Shown: positions 34,701-44,137, counted from the stretch's first letter. The stretch is DNA of 64,000 nucleotides from Haloplanus sp. HW8-1 (GCF_023703795.1 NZ_CP098518.1:2356001-2420000); one strand, 5' to 3'. Notes: generated by a model from the sequence alone, not told the origin. Made by a program: numbers and translations.

Positions 34701-36152
34701 ATGGTGGACGATAATCAATCAAGTCGGATTGGAGAGCAGAACCGTCGCCGTTTCATCAAGGCAGTCACCGGGTCCAGCGTCGCGCTGGCCACGGGACTTG
34801 CCGGGTGTTCGGGCGGCGGAAGTGGTGGCGACGGCGGCGACGGCGGCGACGGCGGCGACGGCGGCGACATGGGCGACGGCGGCACCCAGACGACCAACCA
34901 GGCGAACGGCGACACCAACGGCGGCGAGACGACCGTCAAGATCGGCGCGCTCTACCCGCTGAGCGGTAACCTCGCACAGCTGGGCGAGGAGAGTTTCCGC
35001 GGCGTCGAACTGGCGGTCGAGGAGCGAAACGCCAACGGCGGCGTGAACGGCGCGCAGATCGAACTGGTCCAGAAGGACGCACCGGACGCCAACTCCGGTG
35101 TGAGTGCGGTCGAGAGCCTCACGAACGTCGAGAACGTCGACGTCATCGCCGGGAGCTACTCGAGCACCATCTCGCGGGCGTCGACCCAGCGTGCGGCCGG
35201 CTTCAACATGCCGTACTGGGAGCTCGGCGCCGTCGCGGACGTGATCACCCAGGAGAACCCCGGGAACACGTTCCGGACGAACCCGATGGCCTCCTTCTTC
35301 GGCGAATCCGGAGTCGCGACGACCGAGGAGGTCATCGCCCCCGCGCTGGAGAAGTCCGTCGAAGACATGAACGTCGCCGTGATGTACGAGAGCGGAGCGT
35401 ACGGGAACTCCGTCGGTGGGACGGTGAAGTCCCTCTCCGAGGAGGCCGGCATGAACGTCGTCGCGGACATCGAGTACGACGCCGGCACGAGTGACCTCTC
35501 CTCGTCGATCCAGAAGCTCAAAAGCGCCGATGTCGACGTCATCAACCACACCGGCTACTCGTCGGACATCTACCTCCTCTGGAACCAGAGCGAGGACCTG
35601 GACAACTACATTCCGGCGGCCGTCGGCAACGGCGGCGGCTACTCGCTCCAGGCGTTCGTCGAGAACATCGGGACTCAGACGGCACTCGGCGTCTTCAACG
35701 AGGACTTCACGCAGTACAACACGAACCCCGAGTACGCGCCGGGCATCGAGGAGTTCGTCGGGACGTACAGCGAGGCGTACGGCGACCCGCCGCTGTCGGG
35801 CCACTCGCTGGCCAACTACTTCGGCATGAACGTCCTCCTCGACACGCTCGCGCAGATGGACTCCCCGAGCGACTTCACGCTCAGCGAGATGAAGGACGCG
35901 GCCCTCTCCCTCGACAGGGAAGTCGGCACGAGCGCGACGTCGTGGGGTGTCAGCTTCGAGGAAGGCACGTTGCAGAACACCCGTACCACGGTCACCGGTC
36001 ACCAGTGGCAGGCCGACACCTACTCGGACGACATCTGGCACCCGGACCGGACGGACGGCACGGCGGACCTGTACACCCTCTACCCGGACGAGGGCCGCCT
36101 CGACTTCGCGGAGGTCAAGAACGTCCCCCGGCCCGAGTACCACCAGCAGTAA
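34701..36152 (+). CDS. ABC importer substrate-binding lipoprotein, LivJ/LivK type
   Basis: A 483-residue secreted lipoprotein. The twin-arginine signal NRRRFIKAVTGSS ends at the lipobox LAGCSGG. A 25-residue Gly-Asp repeat linker follows, then a two-lobe periplasmic-binding fold of type I (IGALYPLSGNLAQLGEESFRGVELAVEE, VIAGSYSSTISRA, HTGYSSDIYLLW). The ABC importer genes are 3 kb upstream in the same direction, so this is their receptor. The receptor-type fold is shared by amino-acid, amide and aromatic-acid systems. The ATG 11 codons upstream is possible but gives an unusual signal N-region. Confidence 0.92.
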   Translation: MVDDNQSSRIGEQNRRRFIKAVTGSSVALATGLAGCSGGGSGGDGGDGGDGGDGGDMGDGGTQTTNQANGDTNGGETTVKIGALYPLSGNLAQLGEESFRGVELAVEERNANGGVNGAQIELVQKDAPDANSGVSAVESLTNVENVDVIAGSYSSTISRASTQRAAGFNMPYWELGAVADVITQENPGNTFRTNPMASFFGESGVATTEEVIAPALEKSVEDMNVAVMYESGAYGNSVGGTVKSLSEEAGMNVVADIEYDAGTSDLSSSIQKLKSADVDVINHTGYSSDIYLLWNQSEDLDNYIPAAVGNGGGYSLQAFVENIGTQTALGVFNEDFTQYNTNPEYAPGIEEFVGTYSEAYGDPPLSGHSLANYFGMNVLLDTLAQMDSPSDFTLSEMKDAALSLDREVGTSATSWGVSFEEGTLQNTRTTVTGHQWQADTYSDDIWHPDRTDGTADLYTLYPDEGRLDFAEVKNVPRPEYHQQ

Positions 36153-36319
36153 CGACCCGCAGTCGACCGCGGCTCGGTATTTTTTCGACGACCGGCGCTT
36201 CCGACGGTGAGCCGCGACTGTCGCTCGCTCCGGCGCCCGAGAGACGACCCATCCTCGTCCCGTCATTCGGAGAAAAGAGGAAAAGACCAAGTAAGATACC
36301 GTCCAAGGTGTGAATCAGT

Positions 36320-37456
36320 ATGCCAGACAAGACAGAGGCACTCGTGATGGAAGAGCCGGGCGAGTTGGCCGTCCACCAACTTGACGTCCCCGCGCTGGAA
36401 CCGACGGATCTACTCGTCGACGTAGAACTCAGTGGCATCTGTGGCTCCGACGTTCACATGTTCGAAGGCGGGATGGACCTCGACTTCCCCATCCTACCGG
36501 GACACGAGTTCTCGGGCGTGATCGAGGAGATGGGCGAGGCGGTCGAGACCGACGCGAAAGGCGAACCGGTCGAAGTCGGCGACAAGGTCACGGTCGTGCC
36601 CGGTATCGTCTGTGGCGAATGCTGGTACTGTAACAACGTTCCCGCACGGCCGACGACCTGTGAGAACCGCGACGTGTACGGCTTCCTGAACACCGAGTAC
36701 CGACAGGAGATCCACGGCGGGTTCAGCGAGTATATGATCGCCGACGGTCGGTCGAGTTTCTACAAGCTCCCCGACGACATGGACGTCGAACTCGGCGCGC
36801 TCGCCGAACCGCTCGCCGTCGCTACGCGTGCCTTCGAGCGCAGCTACGGTCCGGGTATCCCTGACGCCCGCGAAGGGTTCGGCGTCGGGAAGTCCGTCGC
36901 CGTGCAGGGTGCCGGTCCCGTCGGCCTGCTCGTCATGAGCGCCGCGGCCGCGGCCGGTGCCGGGCAGATCATCGCCGTCGACGCCATCGAGGATCGGCTG
37001 GATCTGGCCGCGGAGTTCGGCGCGACCGATCTCGTGGACATCACCGACTTCGACGGCGACGAGGACCTCATCCGGGGCGTCAAGGAGCGCACCCCGGGTA
37101 ACGTGGGGCCGGACGTGGCAGTCGAGGCGGCGGGGATCCCCGACGCGTTCCAGCAGGGGATCGAACTCCCGCGCGACGGAGGGACGCTCGTCGAGGTCGG
37201 TCACTACGCCTACAGCGGCGAGACGGAGGTCAACCCGACCCGGGTCGTCCAGAAGGACATCAACATCCGCGGGAGCCTGGCGTACCCGCCGAACCAGTTC
37301 GAGACCGCCATCTCGCTGCTCGATCAACTCAAAGACGAGGTGCCGTTCAGGAAACTGTTCAACCACAAGGTCGGATTCGACGAGGCCGAGTCCGCCTACG
37401 AGAAACAGCAAAGTGGCGAGGCGTTCCGGGCGACGATTCACCCGTCCGGCGTATGA
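36320..37456 (+). CDS. Zinc-dependent MDR dehydrogenase (butanediol/polyol type)
   Basis: A 378-residue medium-chain dehydrogenase. The catalytic zinc residues lie in SGICGSDVHMFEGG and PGHEFSGVI. The structural zinc region CGECWYCNNVPARPTTC has four cysteines with an enlarged last spacing. Rossmann: AVQGAGPVGLLVMSAAAAAGA, with Asp of IAVDAIEDR favouring NAD. The insertion before the Rossmann fold (GPGIPDAREGFGVG) recalls 2,3-butanediol or polyol dehydrogenases. It overlaps the next dehydrogenase gene by four bases (ATGA), implying successive steps in one pathway. Confidence 0.88.
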   Translation: MPDKTEALVMEEPGELAVHQLDVPALEPTDLLVDVELSGICGSDVHMFEGGMDLDFPILPGHEFSGVIEEMGEAVETDAKGEPVEVGDKVTVVPGIVCGECWYCNNVPARPTTCENRDVYGFLNTEYRQEIHGGFSEYMIADGRSSFYKLPDDMDVELGALAEPLAVATRAFERSYGPGIPDAREGFGVGKSVAVQGAGPVGLLVMSAAAAAGAGQIIAVDAIEDRLDLAAEFGATDLVDITDFDGDEDLIRGVKERTPGNVGPDVAVEAAGIPDAFQQGIELPRDGGTLVEVGHYAYSGETEVNPTRVVQKDINIRGSLAYPPNQFETAISLLDQLKDEVPFRKLFNHKVGFDEAESAYEKQQSGEAFRATIHPSGV

Positions 37457-38529
37457 GGCGGCAACTCCTCGCGCCCGCGTCGTACGTCCAGGGGGACGGC
37501 GTCCTCTCGACGGGAGCCCCGTTCGAGGACCTCGCGGGCACGACCGCCTTCGTCCTCGGTGGGAACACGGCGCTCTCGACGACCGAAGACCGGATTCGAG
37601 CGGGGCTAGAAGCCGCCGGTATCTCCGTCGCGGCGGTCGAATCCGGCGTCGACAGCTGTACGTTCTCCCTCATCGACGACATGACGGCTGCGGCGTCGGC
37701 GGTCGACGCGGACGTCGTCGTGGGCGTGGGTGGCGGTGTCGCCCTCGATACGAGCAAGGGCGTCGCCGAGGCCATCGACGCGTCGCTGGTGACGGTGCCG
37801 ACCATCGCCAGCACGGACGCCCCCTGTAGCTCCGTGGCCGTCGTGTACGACGAGCAGGGCAACTTCGACGGCTACGTTCATCGGGGTCACGACCCCGAAC
37901 TCGTCGTCGTCGACACGGGCGTCATCGCCGCTGCTCCCTCCCGCTTTCTCCGGTACGGCATGGGCGACGCGTTCGCGACCCGCTTCGAAGCCGAGGCCGT
38001 CGCTCGCTCCGGCGCCCGGACACACGCGGGCGGACAGCCCACCGGAGCGGCGACGACGCTGGCCGGCCTGACGTTCCAGAACCTGGCCGACTACGGCGAA
38101 CGAGCCCTCGCGGCCAACGACCGAAACGCCGTCACCCCGGCGCTCGAATCCATCGTAGAGACGAACACGCTGCTCTCCGGGATGGGGTTCGAATCCGGCG
38201 GCCTCGCCGCGGCCCACGCGTTCGGCAAGGGCTTCTCGAAGGCGGACGTCGACGCGCCACACGGGCTCCTCATCGCGTTCAGCACCATCGCCCAACTGGT
38301 CTTGGAGGATCGCGATCCCGATCTCCTGTCCGAGGCCCTCGGCGTCTATCACGACCTCGGCCTGGACAGGCGCCTCGATGACTTCGGCATCGACGACGAC
38401 GCGGTCACCCGTGTCGCGGAGAACGCCTGCGGCGAGGACACGACGATGTCCAACGAACCGGTCGAGGTGACCCCCCGCGCGGCGGCGGACGCGCTACGCA
38501 CGGCGGACGAACTCGTCGCCCGGTACTGA
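37453..38529 (+). CDS. Glycerol-dehydrogenase-like iron/zinc alcohol dehydrogenase
   Basis: A 358-residue group III dehydrogenase. The NAD-binding VVGVGGGVALDTSKGVA, the conserved PTIASTDAPCSS, and the metal ligands Asp of YGMGDAFATRFE, His of GLAAAHAFGKGF and His of DAPHGLLIAF are all intact and match GldA-type enzymes. Start and stop overlap its neighbours tightly. It probably oxidises glycerol or another vicinal diol to a hydroxyketone; with the preceding MDR enzyme and the following acetoin/pyruvate-type complex this suggests diol catabolism (inference). Confidence 0.9.
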   Translation: MRRQLLAPASYVQGDGVLSTGAPFEDLAGTTAFVLGGNTALSTTEDRIRAGLEAAGISVAAVESGVDSCTFSLIDDMTAAASAVDADVVVGVGGGVALDTSKGVAEAIDASLVTVPTIASTDAPCSSVAVVYDEQGNFDGYVHRGHDPELVVVDTGVIAAAPSRFLRYGMGDAFATRFEAEAVARSGARTHAGGQPTGAATTLAGLTFQNLADYGERALAANDRNAVTPALESIVETNTLLSGMGFESGGLAAAHAFGKGFSKADVDAPHGLLIAFSTIAQLVLEDRDPDLLSEALGVYHDLGLDRRLDDFGIDDDAVTRVAENACGEDTTMSNEPVEVTPRAAADALRTADELVARY

Positions 38530-38598
38530 CCGCATTCCTCCACTCCGTCGGCGGACTGTAGTGGAAAGCTATTAGGGACCGCCCACGGACCAACTACT

Positions 38599-39582
38599 AT
38601 GCCCGACGATAGCGAGCGCACAGAGATCCACGAGTATCTGCTGTTGAACCGAGTCTTCGAAGAGACGGTCCTCGAAGTGTACGAGGACGAGGGGATCCCC
38701 GAACTCCCTCACCTCAGCATGGGACAGGAGGCGGTCGGCGTCGGCGCGACGTACGCCCTCGAAGACGACGACTGGCTCGCGCCGTCGCTGCGGACCCGCG
38801 CGGTGATGCTGATGCGCCTGTCGATCCGGGACGTCGTGACCGGGATGTACGGGACGGCATCCAGCCCCACCGAGGGTCGGGTAACCGAACACCATCTGGG
38901 CACCTCCGAGAATCACATCCTCGGCACGACCGGACTGGTCGGCAGCCACCTGAACGTCGCGGCCGGCGCCGCCCTCAGTGCCCGACAACTCGACGAGGAC
39001 CGCGTCACTGCCGTGTTCTTCGGCGATGGGGGTGCCACGCGCGGCGAGTTCCACACCGCGATCAACTACGCCGCCGTCGAGGATCTCCCGGTCGTGTTCA
39101 TCATCGAGAACAACCAGTGGATCGAGGAGACGCCGGCGTCGGAGGTCATCGCCGTCGAGGAAGACATCAGCGAGATGGCCGGCCACGACCTTCCGAAGGA
39201 AGTCATCGACGGACAGGACGTGGACGAGGTCATCGAGACCGTCTCGGCGGCGGCGGATCGCGCGCGGCGCGGCGGCGGTCCCACGCTGATCGAGGCCAAG
39301 ACCTATCGCTACCGCCCCCACGCCGAGGTCATCCCCGAACGGCGCGACGAGGCCGAAATCGAGGAGTGGAAGGAACGCGATCCCGTCGAGGTCCACCGCG
39401 AACGACTGCTCGACGCGGGCGTGGCCGACGAGGAGTGGATCGAGGAGACGCGTGCGGAACTCATCGAGGAGATAGAGGCGGCCTTCGAGTTCGCGAAGGA
39501 CGATCCGATGCCGGAGGCAGACGTGATGGACAAAGTCTACAAAGACATGGACGTCGACGAGGACGGAGGTGTCGTTCGATGA
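38599..39582 (+). CDS. Thiamine-diphosphate 2-oxoacid (acetoin/pyruvate) dehydrogenase E1 alpha
   Basis: A 327-residue E1-alpha subunit. The ThDP motif is AVFFGDGGATRGEFHTAINYAAVEDLPVVF then IIENNQW. The HHLGTSENHILGTTGLVGSH region corresponds to the E1 active-site loop. The C-terminal YRYRPHAEVIPERRDEAEIEEW is typical of acetoin/branched-chain-type E1-alpha rather than of the longer pyruvate-specific forms. It overlaps the E1-beta start (ATGA). A TATA-like AGCTATTAG about 28 nt upstream of the ATG suggests that the dehydrogenase-complex genes also have a promoter here. Confidence 0.92.
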   Translation: MPDDSERTEIHEYLLLNRVFEETVLEVYEDEGIPELPHLSMGQEAVGVGATYALEDDDWLAPSLRTRAVMLMRLSIRDVVTGMYGTASSPTEGRVTEHHLGTSENHILGTTGLVGSHLNVAAGAALSARQLDEDRVTAVFFGDGGATRGEFHTAINYAAVEDLPVVFIIENNQWIEETPASEVIAVEEDISEMAGHDLPKEVIDGQDVDEVIETVSAAADRARRGGGPTLIEAKTYRYRPHAEVIPERRDEAEIEEWKERDPVEVHRERLLDAGVADEEWIEETRAELIEEIEAAFEFAKDDPMPEADVMDKVYKDMDVDEDGGVVR

Positions 39583-40556
39583 CCGAGCAAACGGTCAGGG
39601 AGAGCATCAACGAGGCGCTCGCCGAAGAACTCGAACGCGACGAGCGCGTCTTCCTCTACGGCGAGGACGTGGGGGATTACGGCGGCCTCTATCAGGTCAC
39701 CGCCGGCCTGCAAGAGCGGTTCGGCGAGGACCGCGTGTTCGACACGCCGCTCTCGGAGACGACCCTCGGCGGGACCGCCGTCGGCGCGGCGCTCACGGGG
39801 ACGCGGCCGATCATGGAGATCATGTTCGGTGACTTCCTCTCCGTCATCGCCGACCATCTCATCAACTACGCCGCGAAGATGCATTTCAACTACACGGACG
39901 ACACCAGCGTGCCGATGGTCGTCCGGACCACCTACGGGGGCGGCGACCAGTTCGGCCTCCACCACAGCCAGGACCCCATCCCGTGGTTCCAGAACGTCCC
40001 CGGGCTGAAGATGGTCGCTCCCTCGACGCCGTCCGACTACAAGGGCCTCCTCAAGTCGGCGGTTCGGGACGACGACCCGGTCATCTTCTTCGAGAACAAG
40101 CAGCGCTACGAGGTCACCGGCGACGTGCCCGACGAGGAGTACACCGTTCCCCTGGGCGAGGCCGACGTGAAACGCTCCGGCGAGGACATGACGGTCGTCG
40201 CCGTCGGCGGCATGGTAGACGTCGCTCTCGAGGCGGCGGAGTCGCTCGCGGACCGCGGCTACGACTGTGAGGTCATCGACCCGCGCACGGTCGTCCCTCT
40301 GGACAAGGAGACGATCCTCGATTCGGTGAAGAAGACACACGCACTGACCGTCGTCCACGAATCGGCCACGTTCGGCGGTATCGGGGGCGAAATCGCCGCG
40401 ACAGCCGCCGACGAGGCGCTCTTCTACCTCGACGCCCCGGTCAAGCGCGTCGGGGCCCCGTTCACGCCCGTCCCGTTCGCGGAGAACCTCGAACAGGAGT
40501 ACCTCCCCGACGAGGAGGACGTGGAGACGGCCGTCGTCGAAGCACTCGAGGTGTAG
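39579..40556 (+). CDS. 2-oxoacid dehydrogenase E1 beta
   Basis: A 325-residue E1-beta subunit opening MTEQTVRESINEALAEEL, followed by VFLYGEDVGDYGGLYQVTAGL (ThDP pyrimidine-binding), TPLSETTLGGTAVGAAL, MVVRTTYGGG, HHSQDP and the C-terminal transketolase domain (VIDPRTVVPLDKETI). It overlaps E1-alpha by four bases and precedes E2 by four. The three genes make E1 and E2; no dihydrolipoyl dehydrogenase (E3) gene is present in the window, so a shared E3 must be encoded elsewhere. Confidence 0.93.
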   Translation: MTEQTVRESINEALAEELERDERVFLYGEDVGDYGGLYQVTAGLQERFGEDRVFDTPLSETTLGGTAVGAALTGTRPIMEIMFGDFLSVIADHLINYAAKMHFNYTDDTSVPMVVRTTYGGGDQFGLHHSQDPIPWFQNVPGLKMVAPSTPSDYKGLLKSAVRDDDPVIFFENKQRYEVTGDVPDEEYTVPLGEADVKRSGEDMTVVAVGGMVDVALEAAESLADRGYDCEVIDPRTVVPLDKETILDSVKKTHALTVVHESATFGGIGGEIAATAADEALFYLDAPVKRVGAPFTPVPFAENLEQEYLPDEEDVETAVVEALEV

Positions 40557-40560
40557 CCCG

Positions 40561-42069
40561 ATGCAGAAACTCACGCTCCCGAAAAGTGGGCAGTCGATGA
40601 CGGAAGGGACGCTCCTCGAGTGGCACGCCGACGTCGGCGACCCGGTCTCGGAGGGCGACCCCGTCCTCGATTTCGAGACCGACAAGATGGTCAGCGAAAT
40701 CGTCGCCAACCAGGACGGCGTGCTCCTCGAAAGGGAGGTCGAGGCCGGCGAGACGATCCCAGTCGGAACGGTGCTCGGGTACGTCGGATCGGAGGGGGAG
40801 ACGCCTTCCGACGGCGACGCCACCGAAGCAGACGCGACCGACGCCGGCGCCGACGAGAGTGACGGATCGGCAGCCGACGCGGGGACACCCGCGGAGCCGA
40901 CCCCCGAACCGACGCCGGAGATGGCGGCGCTGTCGACCGACGAACCGGCGGCCGAGACGCCGGAGGGCGTCGTCCGAGCCACGCCCACCGCGCGCCGTGA
41001 GGCGAGGGAGGCGGGCGTCGAGATCGACGCCGTGGCGGCCGCGTTCGACACGAATCAGGTCACGCCCTCACACGTCGAGCAGCATCTCCGACGTGGATCC
41101 GCGAACGACCCGACGACACGCCCCGACACGGACCGGACGGACGAGGACATCCTCGGATCGCCCTGGGCGCGCGTCGTCGCGAGCGAGAACGACGTCACGG
41201 TCCAGCGCGTCGGCGAGTATCTCGGCAAGGATCGTATCCGCGAGCGGGACGTCCGGAAGTTCCTCGATGCGTCCGTGGCGACGGAGGAGGCGTCCGCGGA
41301 GGCCGCCGACCCGTCCGCCTCGACGACCGAATCGCCGACTGAGGCGGAGGTGGAGGCGGAGACTGCCCCGTCGGTGCGAGAGGAGATCCAGATCACCGGC
41401 GGCGAGAAAGTCATGCTCGATCAGATGAGCCACGTGGCCCAGAACTACGCGAGCACGACCACCGCCGCCCGCGTGGACGTCACCGACCTCCTCGATCTGT
41501 ACGGGTCGCTCAAGCCGACCTGGGTCGAAGAGCAGGGTGATTCGCTGTCGTTGACCGCCTTCGTCGCCCGTGCGGTCGCCCAGGCTCTCCCCGACTACGC
41601 CCGCCTCAACGCGGAGTACCTCGAAGACGAGAACGCACTCCGTACGTACGACGACGTGAACCTCGGCATCGCGGTCAACAGCGACGACGGACTCATCGTC
41701 CCGACCATCCGTCACGCGGACCGACAGTCGGTCCGCGAACTCTCGCGGTCGATCGAGACTGTCGCCGAGAAGGTCGAGGAGCGGCAGTTGTCCCCGGAGG
41801 ATCTCGAAGGCGCCACCTTCTCCATCTCCAACGCGGGTAGTCTCGGTGCGTACATCAACACCCCGCAGATCAACCCACCCCAGACGGCCATCCTGGGTGT
41901 CTGCAAGATCTTCGATGACGCCGGCGTCGTCGACGGCGAAGTCGTGCCACGAAAGCGGATGCACCTCTGTCTGACCTACGACCACCGCGTCATCGAGGGG
42001 GCGACCGCCGTCGAGTTCCTCCAGACGGTCAAATCGAGGCTCGAATCCCCGTCCTCGCTCCTTTCGTAG
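40561..42069 (+). CDS. Dihydrolipoamide acyltransferase E2
   Basis: A 502-residue E2 core. An N-terminal lipoyl domain carries the lipoylated lysine Lys42 in FETDKMVSE. An acidic linker follows, then two peripheral-subunit-binding domains: TPTARREAREAGVEID (~140-178) and SPWARVVASENDVTVQ (~200-236). The catalytic acyltransferase domain starts near 273. The active-site motif reads DHRVIEG, with Glu where the canonical HxxxDG has Asp. Two binding domains in one chain are uncommon for acyltransferases of this size. Acyl group (acetyl, or branched) is not determined. Confidence 0.9.
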   Translation: MQKLTLPKSGQSMTEGTLLEWHADVGDPVSEGDPVLDFETDKMVSEIVANQDGVLLEREVEAGETIPVGTVLGYVGSEGETPSDGDATEADATDAGADESDGSAADAGTPAEPTPEPTPEMAALSTDEPAAETPEGVVRATPTARREAREAGVEIDAVAAAFDTNQVTPSHVEQHLRRGSANDPTTRPDTDRTDEDILGSPWARVVASENDVTVQRVGEYLGKDRIRERDVRKFLDASVATEEASAEAADPSASTTESPTEAEVEAETAPSVREEIQITGGEKVMLDQMSHVAQNYASTTTAARVDVTDLLDLYGSLKPTWVEEQGDSLSLTAFVARAVAQALPDYARLNAEYLEDENALRTYDDVNLGIAVNSDDGLIVPTIRHADRQSVRELSRSIETVAEKVEERQLSPEDLEGATFSISNAGSLGAYINTPQINPPQTAILGVCKIFDDAGVVDGEVVPRKRMHLCLTYDHRVIEGATAVEFLQTVKSRLESPSSLLS

Positions 42070-42074
42070 GGTTT

Positions 42075-42095
42075 GGAGATCGCAAAACGATCTCC
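42075..42095 (+). terminator. Hairpin after the dehydrogenase-complex operon
   Basis: An 8-bp perfect stem (GGAGATCG with CGATCTCC) encloses a five-base CAAAA loop, starting six bases after the E2 stop. There is no long U-tract, so in archaea it may be a 3'-end stabiliser or part of a termination signal rather than a bacterial-type terminator. Confidence 0.5.
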
Positions 42096-42440
42096 CCTCT
42101 CGCGTGGTGTTTTCCCTCGCGGACCCCCCCGTCGCGGCGTCTCTGGTTCTCAACGGAGCCGACGGGTGATAATCCCCGTCGAGTGGAACGTTGCGTTCCT
42201 TCATGTTTTGTCATCACAAAAGCGACTCTCGCGGATAGTGATCGACGTCCCCCATCCCCCCGACTCCGCCACCTCACTGCTCGGAACGACGATACTCTCC
42301 GTGTGTCGGGACCGTAGCGCCGGACCGGATCGGACGGTTCCGCCGGCCCGCAAGTGACGTGGAGGGCGGAACACCGAGTCACTCGAACCTCGGATCGCCG
42401 GTTCGGTCGGATTCGGCCCCGAATCGTTTTGCGAGAGCCA
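42096..42440. other. Gene-free interval before the IclR gene
   Basis: No convincing coding frame is seen. GC content drops towards the right end, where the promoter of the IclR gene lies. Operators for the regulator might be located here but no clear palindrome could be assigned to it. Confidence 0.5.
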
Positions 42441-42450
42441 AATTATATAC
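42441..42450 (+). promoter_or_regulatory. TATA box of the IclR gene
   Basis: AATTATATAC, a strong archaeal TATA box, is centred about 32 nt upstream of the ATG. A purine-rich GGAGCAAGG directly before the start could serve as a short ribosome-binding leader. Confidence 0.6.
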
Positions 42451-42477
42451 GCTCGTGGTACTTCCGTTGGAGCAAGG

Positions 42478-43281
42478 ATGGCCCGCAATACGGACGGACG
42501 ATCGGTCAAGGCGGTCGAACACAGCATGGAGATTCTGGACCTGCTACAGCAGTCCGGTGGTGCCTCGCTCTCCACCATCGCGGACGCCGTCGACCTCGCT
42601 CCGGGCACGGTCCACACCCATCTCGCGACGCTGTCGACGTACGACTACGTTGTCAAACGCGACGGCCGGTACTACCTCAGCCCCCAACTCGTCACCGTCG
42701 GGGAGCGAGCGCGGAGCCAGGAGCCACTCTACGACGCGGGGAAAGACCCGATACAGAACCTGGCGGACGAGACGGGCGAGACGGCCCACCTCATCCGCGA
42801 GTTCGACTGTCGTATCCTCCCTGTCTACGAAGTGTTCGGCGAACGGGCGATCGGGGTCGACTACCACGTCGAAAAACGGGAACGGTTGGTTCGTCACCTC
42901 CACTGTACCGCCTCGGGGAAGGCGATTCTCTCCCAGTTGCCGGCCGAAGACATCGACCGGATCGTCGAACGGCACGGACTCGTCAAGCGGACGCCGAACA
43001 CGATCGACGAGAAGGATGCCTTGCTCGACGAACTCGACGCGGTGGACGAACGCGGGTTCGCGATCGCCGACGAGGAACAGATGCTCGGCATCCGCGCCGT
43101 CGGCGTCCCGGTGATGCGGGTAGACGGCACGCCCGCTGGGGCGATTAGCGTCTCGGGCCCGACCTCCAGACTCAAGGGGAGTTACCTCACCGAGGAGTTA
43201 CCCGAGATGGTCACGAGGGCCACCAACGTTACTGAGATCAAACTCAACCGCGAGCGCCGGAGCGACTCCGGAGGCAAGTGA
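42478..43281 (+). CDS. IclR-family transcriptional regulator
   Basis: A 267-residue IclR regulator. The winged HTH (SVKAVEHSMEILDLLQQSGGASLSTIADAVDLAPGTVHTHLATL) is followed by the effector-binding domain with HLHCTASGKAILSQLPAEDI, RGFAIADEEQMLGIRAVGVPV and GAISVSGPTSR. It is the last gene of the catabolic block, in the same direction but with its own strong promoter. It most likely responds to the imported compound or an intermediate and controls the ABC and dehydrogenase genes, as haloarchaeal IclR proteins often do for neighbouring catabolic genes. Confidence 0.92.
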   Translation: MARNTDGRSVKAVEHSMEILDLLQQSGGASLSTIADAVDLAPGTVHTHLATLSTYDYVVKRDGRYYLSPQLVTVGERARSQEPLYDAGKDPIQNLADETGETAHLIREFDCRILPVYEVFGERAIGVDYHVEKRERLVRHLHCTASGKAILSQLPAEDIDRIVERHGLVKRTPNTIDEKDALLDELDAVDERGFAIADEEQMLGIRAVGVPVMRVDGTPAGAISVSGPTSRLKGSYLTEELPEMVTRATNVTEIKLNRERRSDSGGK

Positions 43282-44135
43282 ACGACGCATCCGTTCTGGG
43301 CAGTGTCGCGAAGCCTCGGTGCGTCCACGGTCGTACCGGGGACGTGGTCCGTCGTCGCCGCGGGACCGCCTCGAACCCGGACGAACTGCCGTCGTTCTCC
43401 CGTGGATTACAAACATATCGTTGTAAAGGAATGTGGGTAGTCCGAGCGACGACTTTTCGACGCGACCGATTCCCCGGGTCGGCGAACGACCTTCGGTTCC
43501 GATCCTCTCCCCGGATAGCGTCGATACCGAGGGACCAACCTACCGACGACTGGACGGGGACGACTATCTACAGCCCGCACCGTATCGATTCTATCCGCCT
43601 CGTGGTCGTCGACACACCGTAATCGGCCTGTCGAGTCGGGGGCTCCGATTCCGGTTCGTAACTCGAGAGCATCGGACGTCCAATAAACATACGATAGAGT
43701 ATAAAACAACTATAATACCAATTTTCAATGTGTTTTGTTGTGCTGAGTCTGATCACAGAACAAAACAATATTGGGAATATAGTTCTTATATATCTAATCT
43801 ATTCGAGTTTATACTCCATTTTTGGAAAGCAACTGCGGAAAAAATTACTATAGATAAAATTAGACTTCGTGAACGATTCGTACAGTACAGTTCCGAGGAT
43901 AAAGTCGATACAGACTGCCTCTAGGACGATTGAGTCCTCGGACTACCACACGTTGAAGCGAGTTTGGTGTCAAAGTTATCGGTAACTAGTGTATCATAGA
44001 AATATTATGTATCGTATGATGCCAATCGTCACTCCTCGACGGCCGATCCCCACCCGGTGCCATCGAGCCCGCGGACGAAGGATGGGACGGCGACACGCCA
44101 CTCGGCGATAACCTCTCCACGTGCGTCTCGAACGA
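43282..44135. other. Gene-free, AT-rich interval marking the accessory-region boundary
   Basis: The first ~380 bases are GC-rich and without a believable gene. From about 43660 to 44030 the sequence becomes strikingly AT-rich for this genome (runs of TATA, AAAATT, ATATAG). The one frame running through it has a composition unlike haloarchaeal proteins. The shift in composition suggests foreign DNA or decayed insertion material. Confidence 0.55.
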
Positions 44136-44137
44136 AG

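Noticed and set aside
34810-34930. GGCGGCGAC repeat run as a possible CRISPR or regulatory repeat
   Set aside because: It is the in-frame Gly-Asp linker of the binding lipoprotein, a common feature after haloarchaeal lipoboxes.
43433-43924. 163-codon plus-strand open frame in the AT-rich tract
   Set aside because: Composition changes abruptly mid-frame, with no start context, no hydrophobic pattern and no family; it looks like chance.
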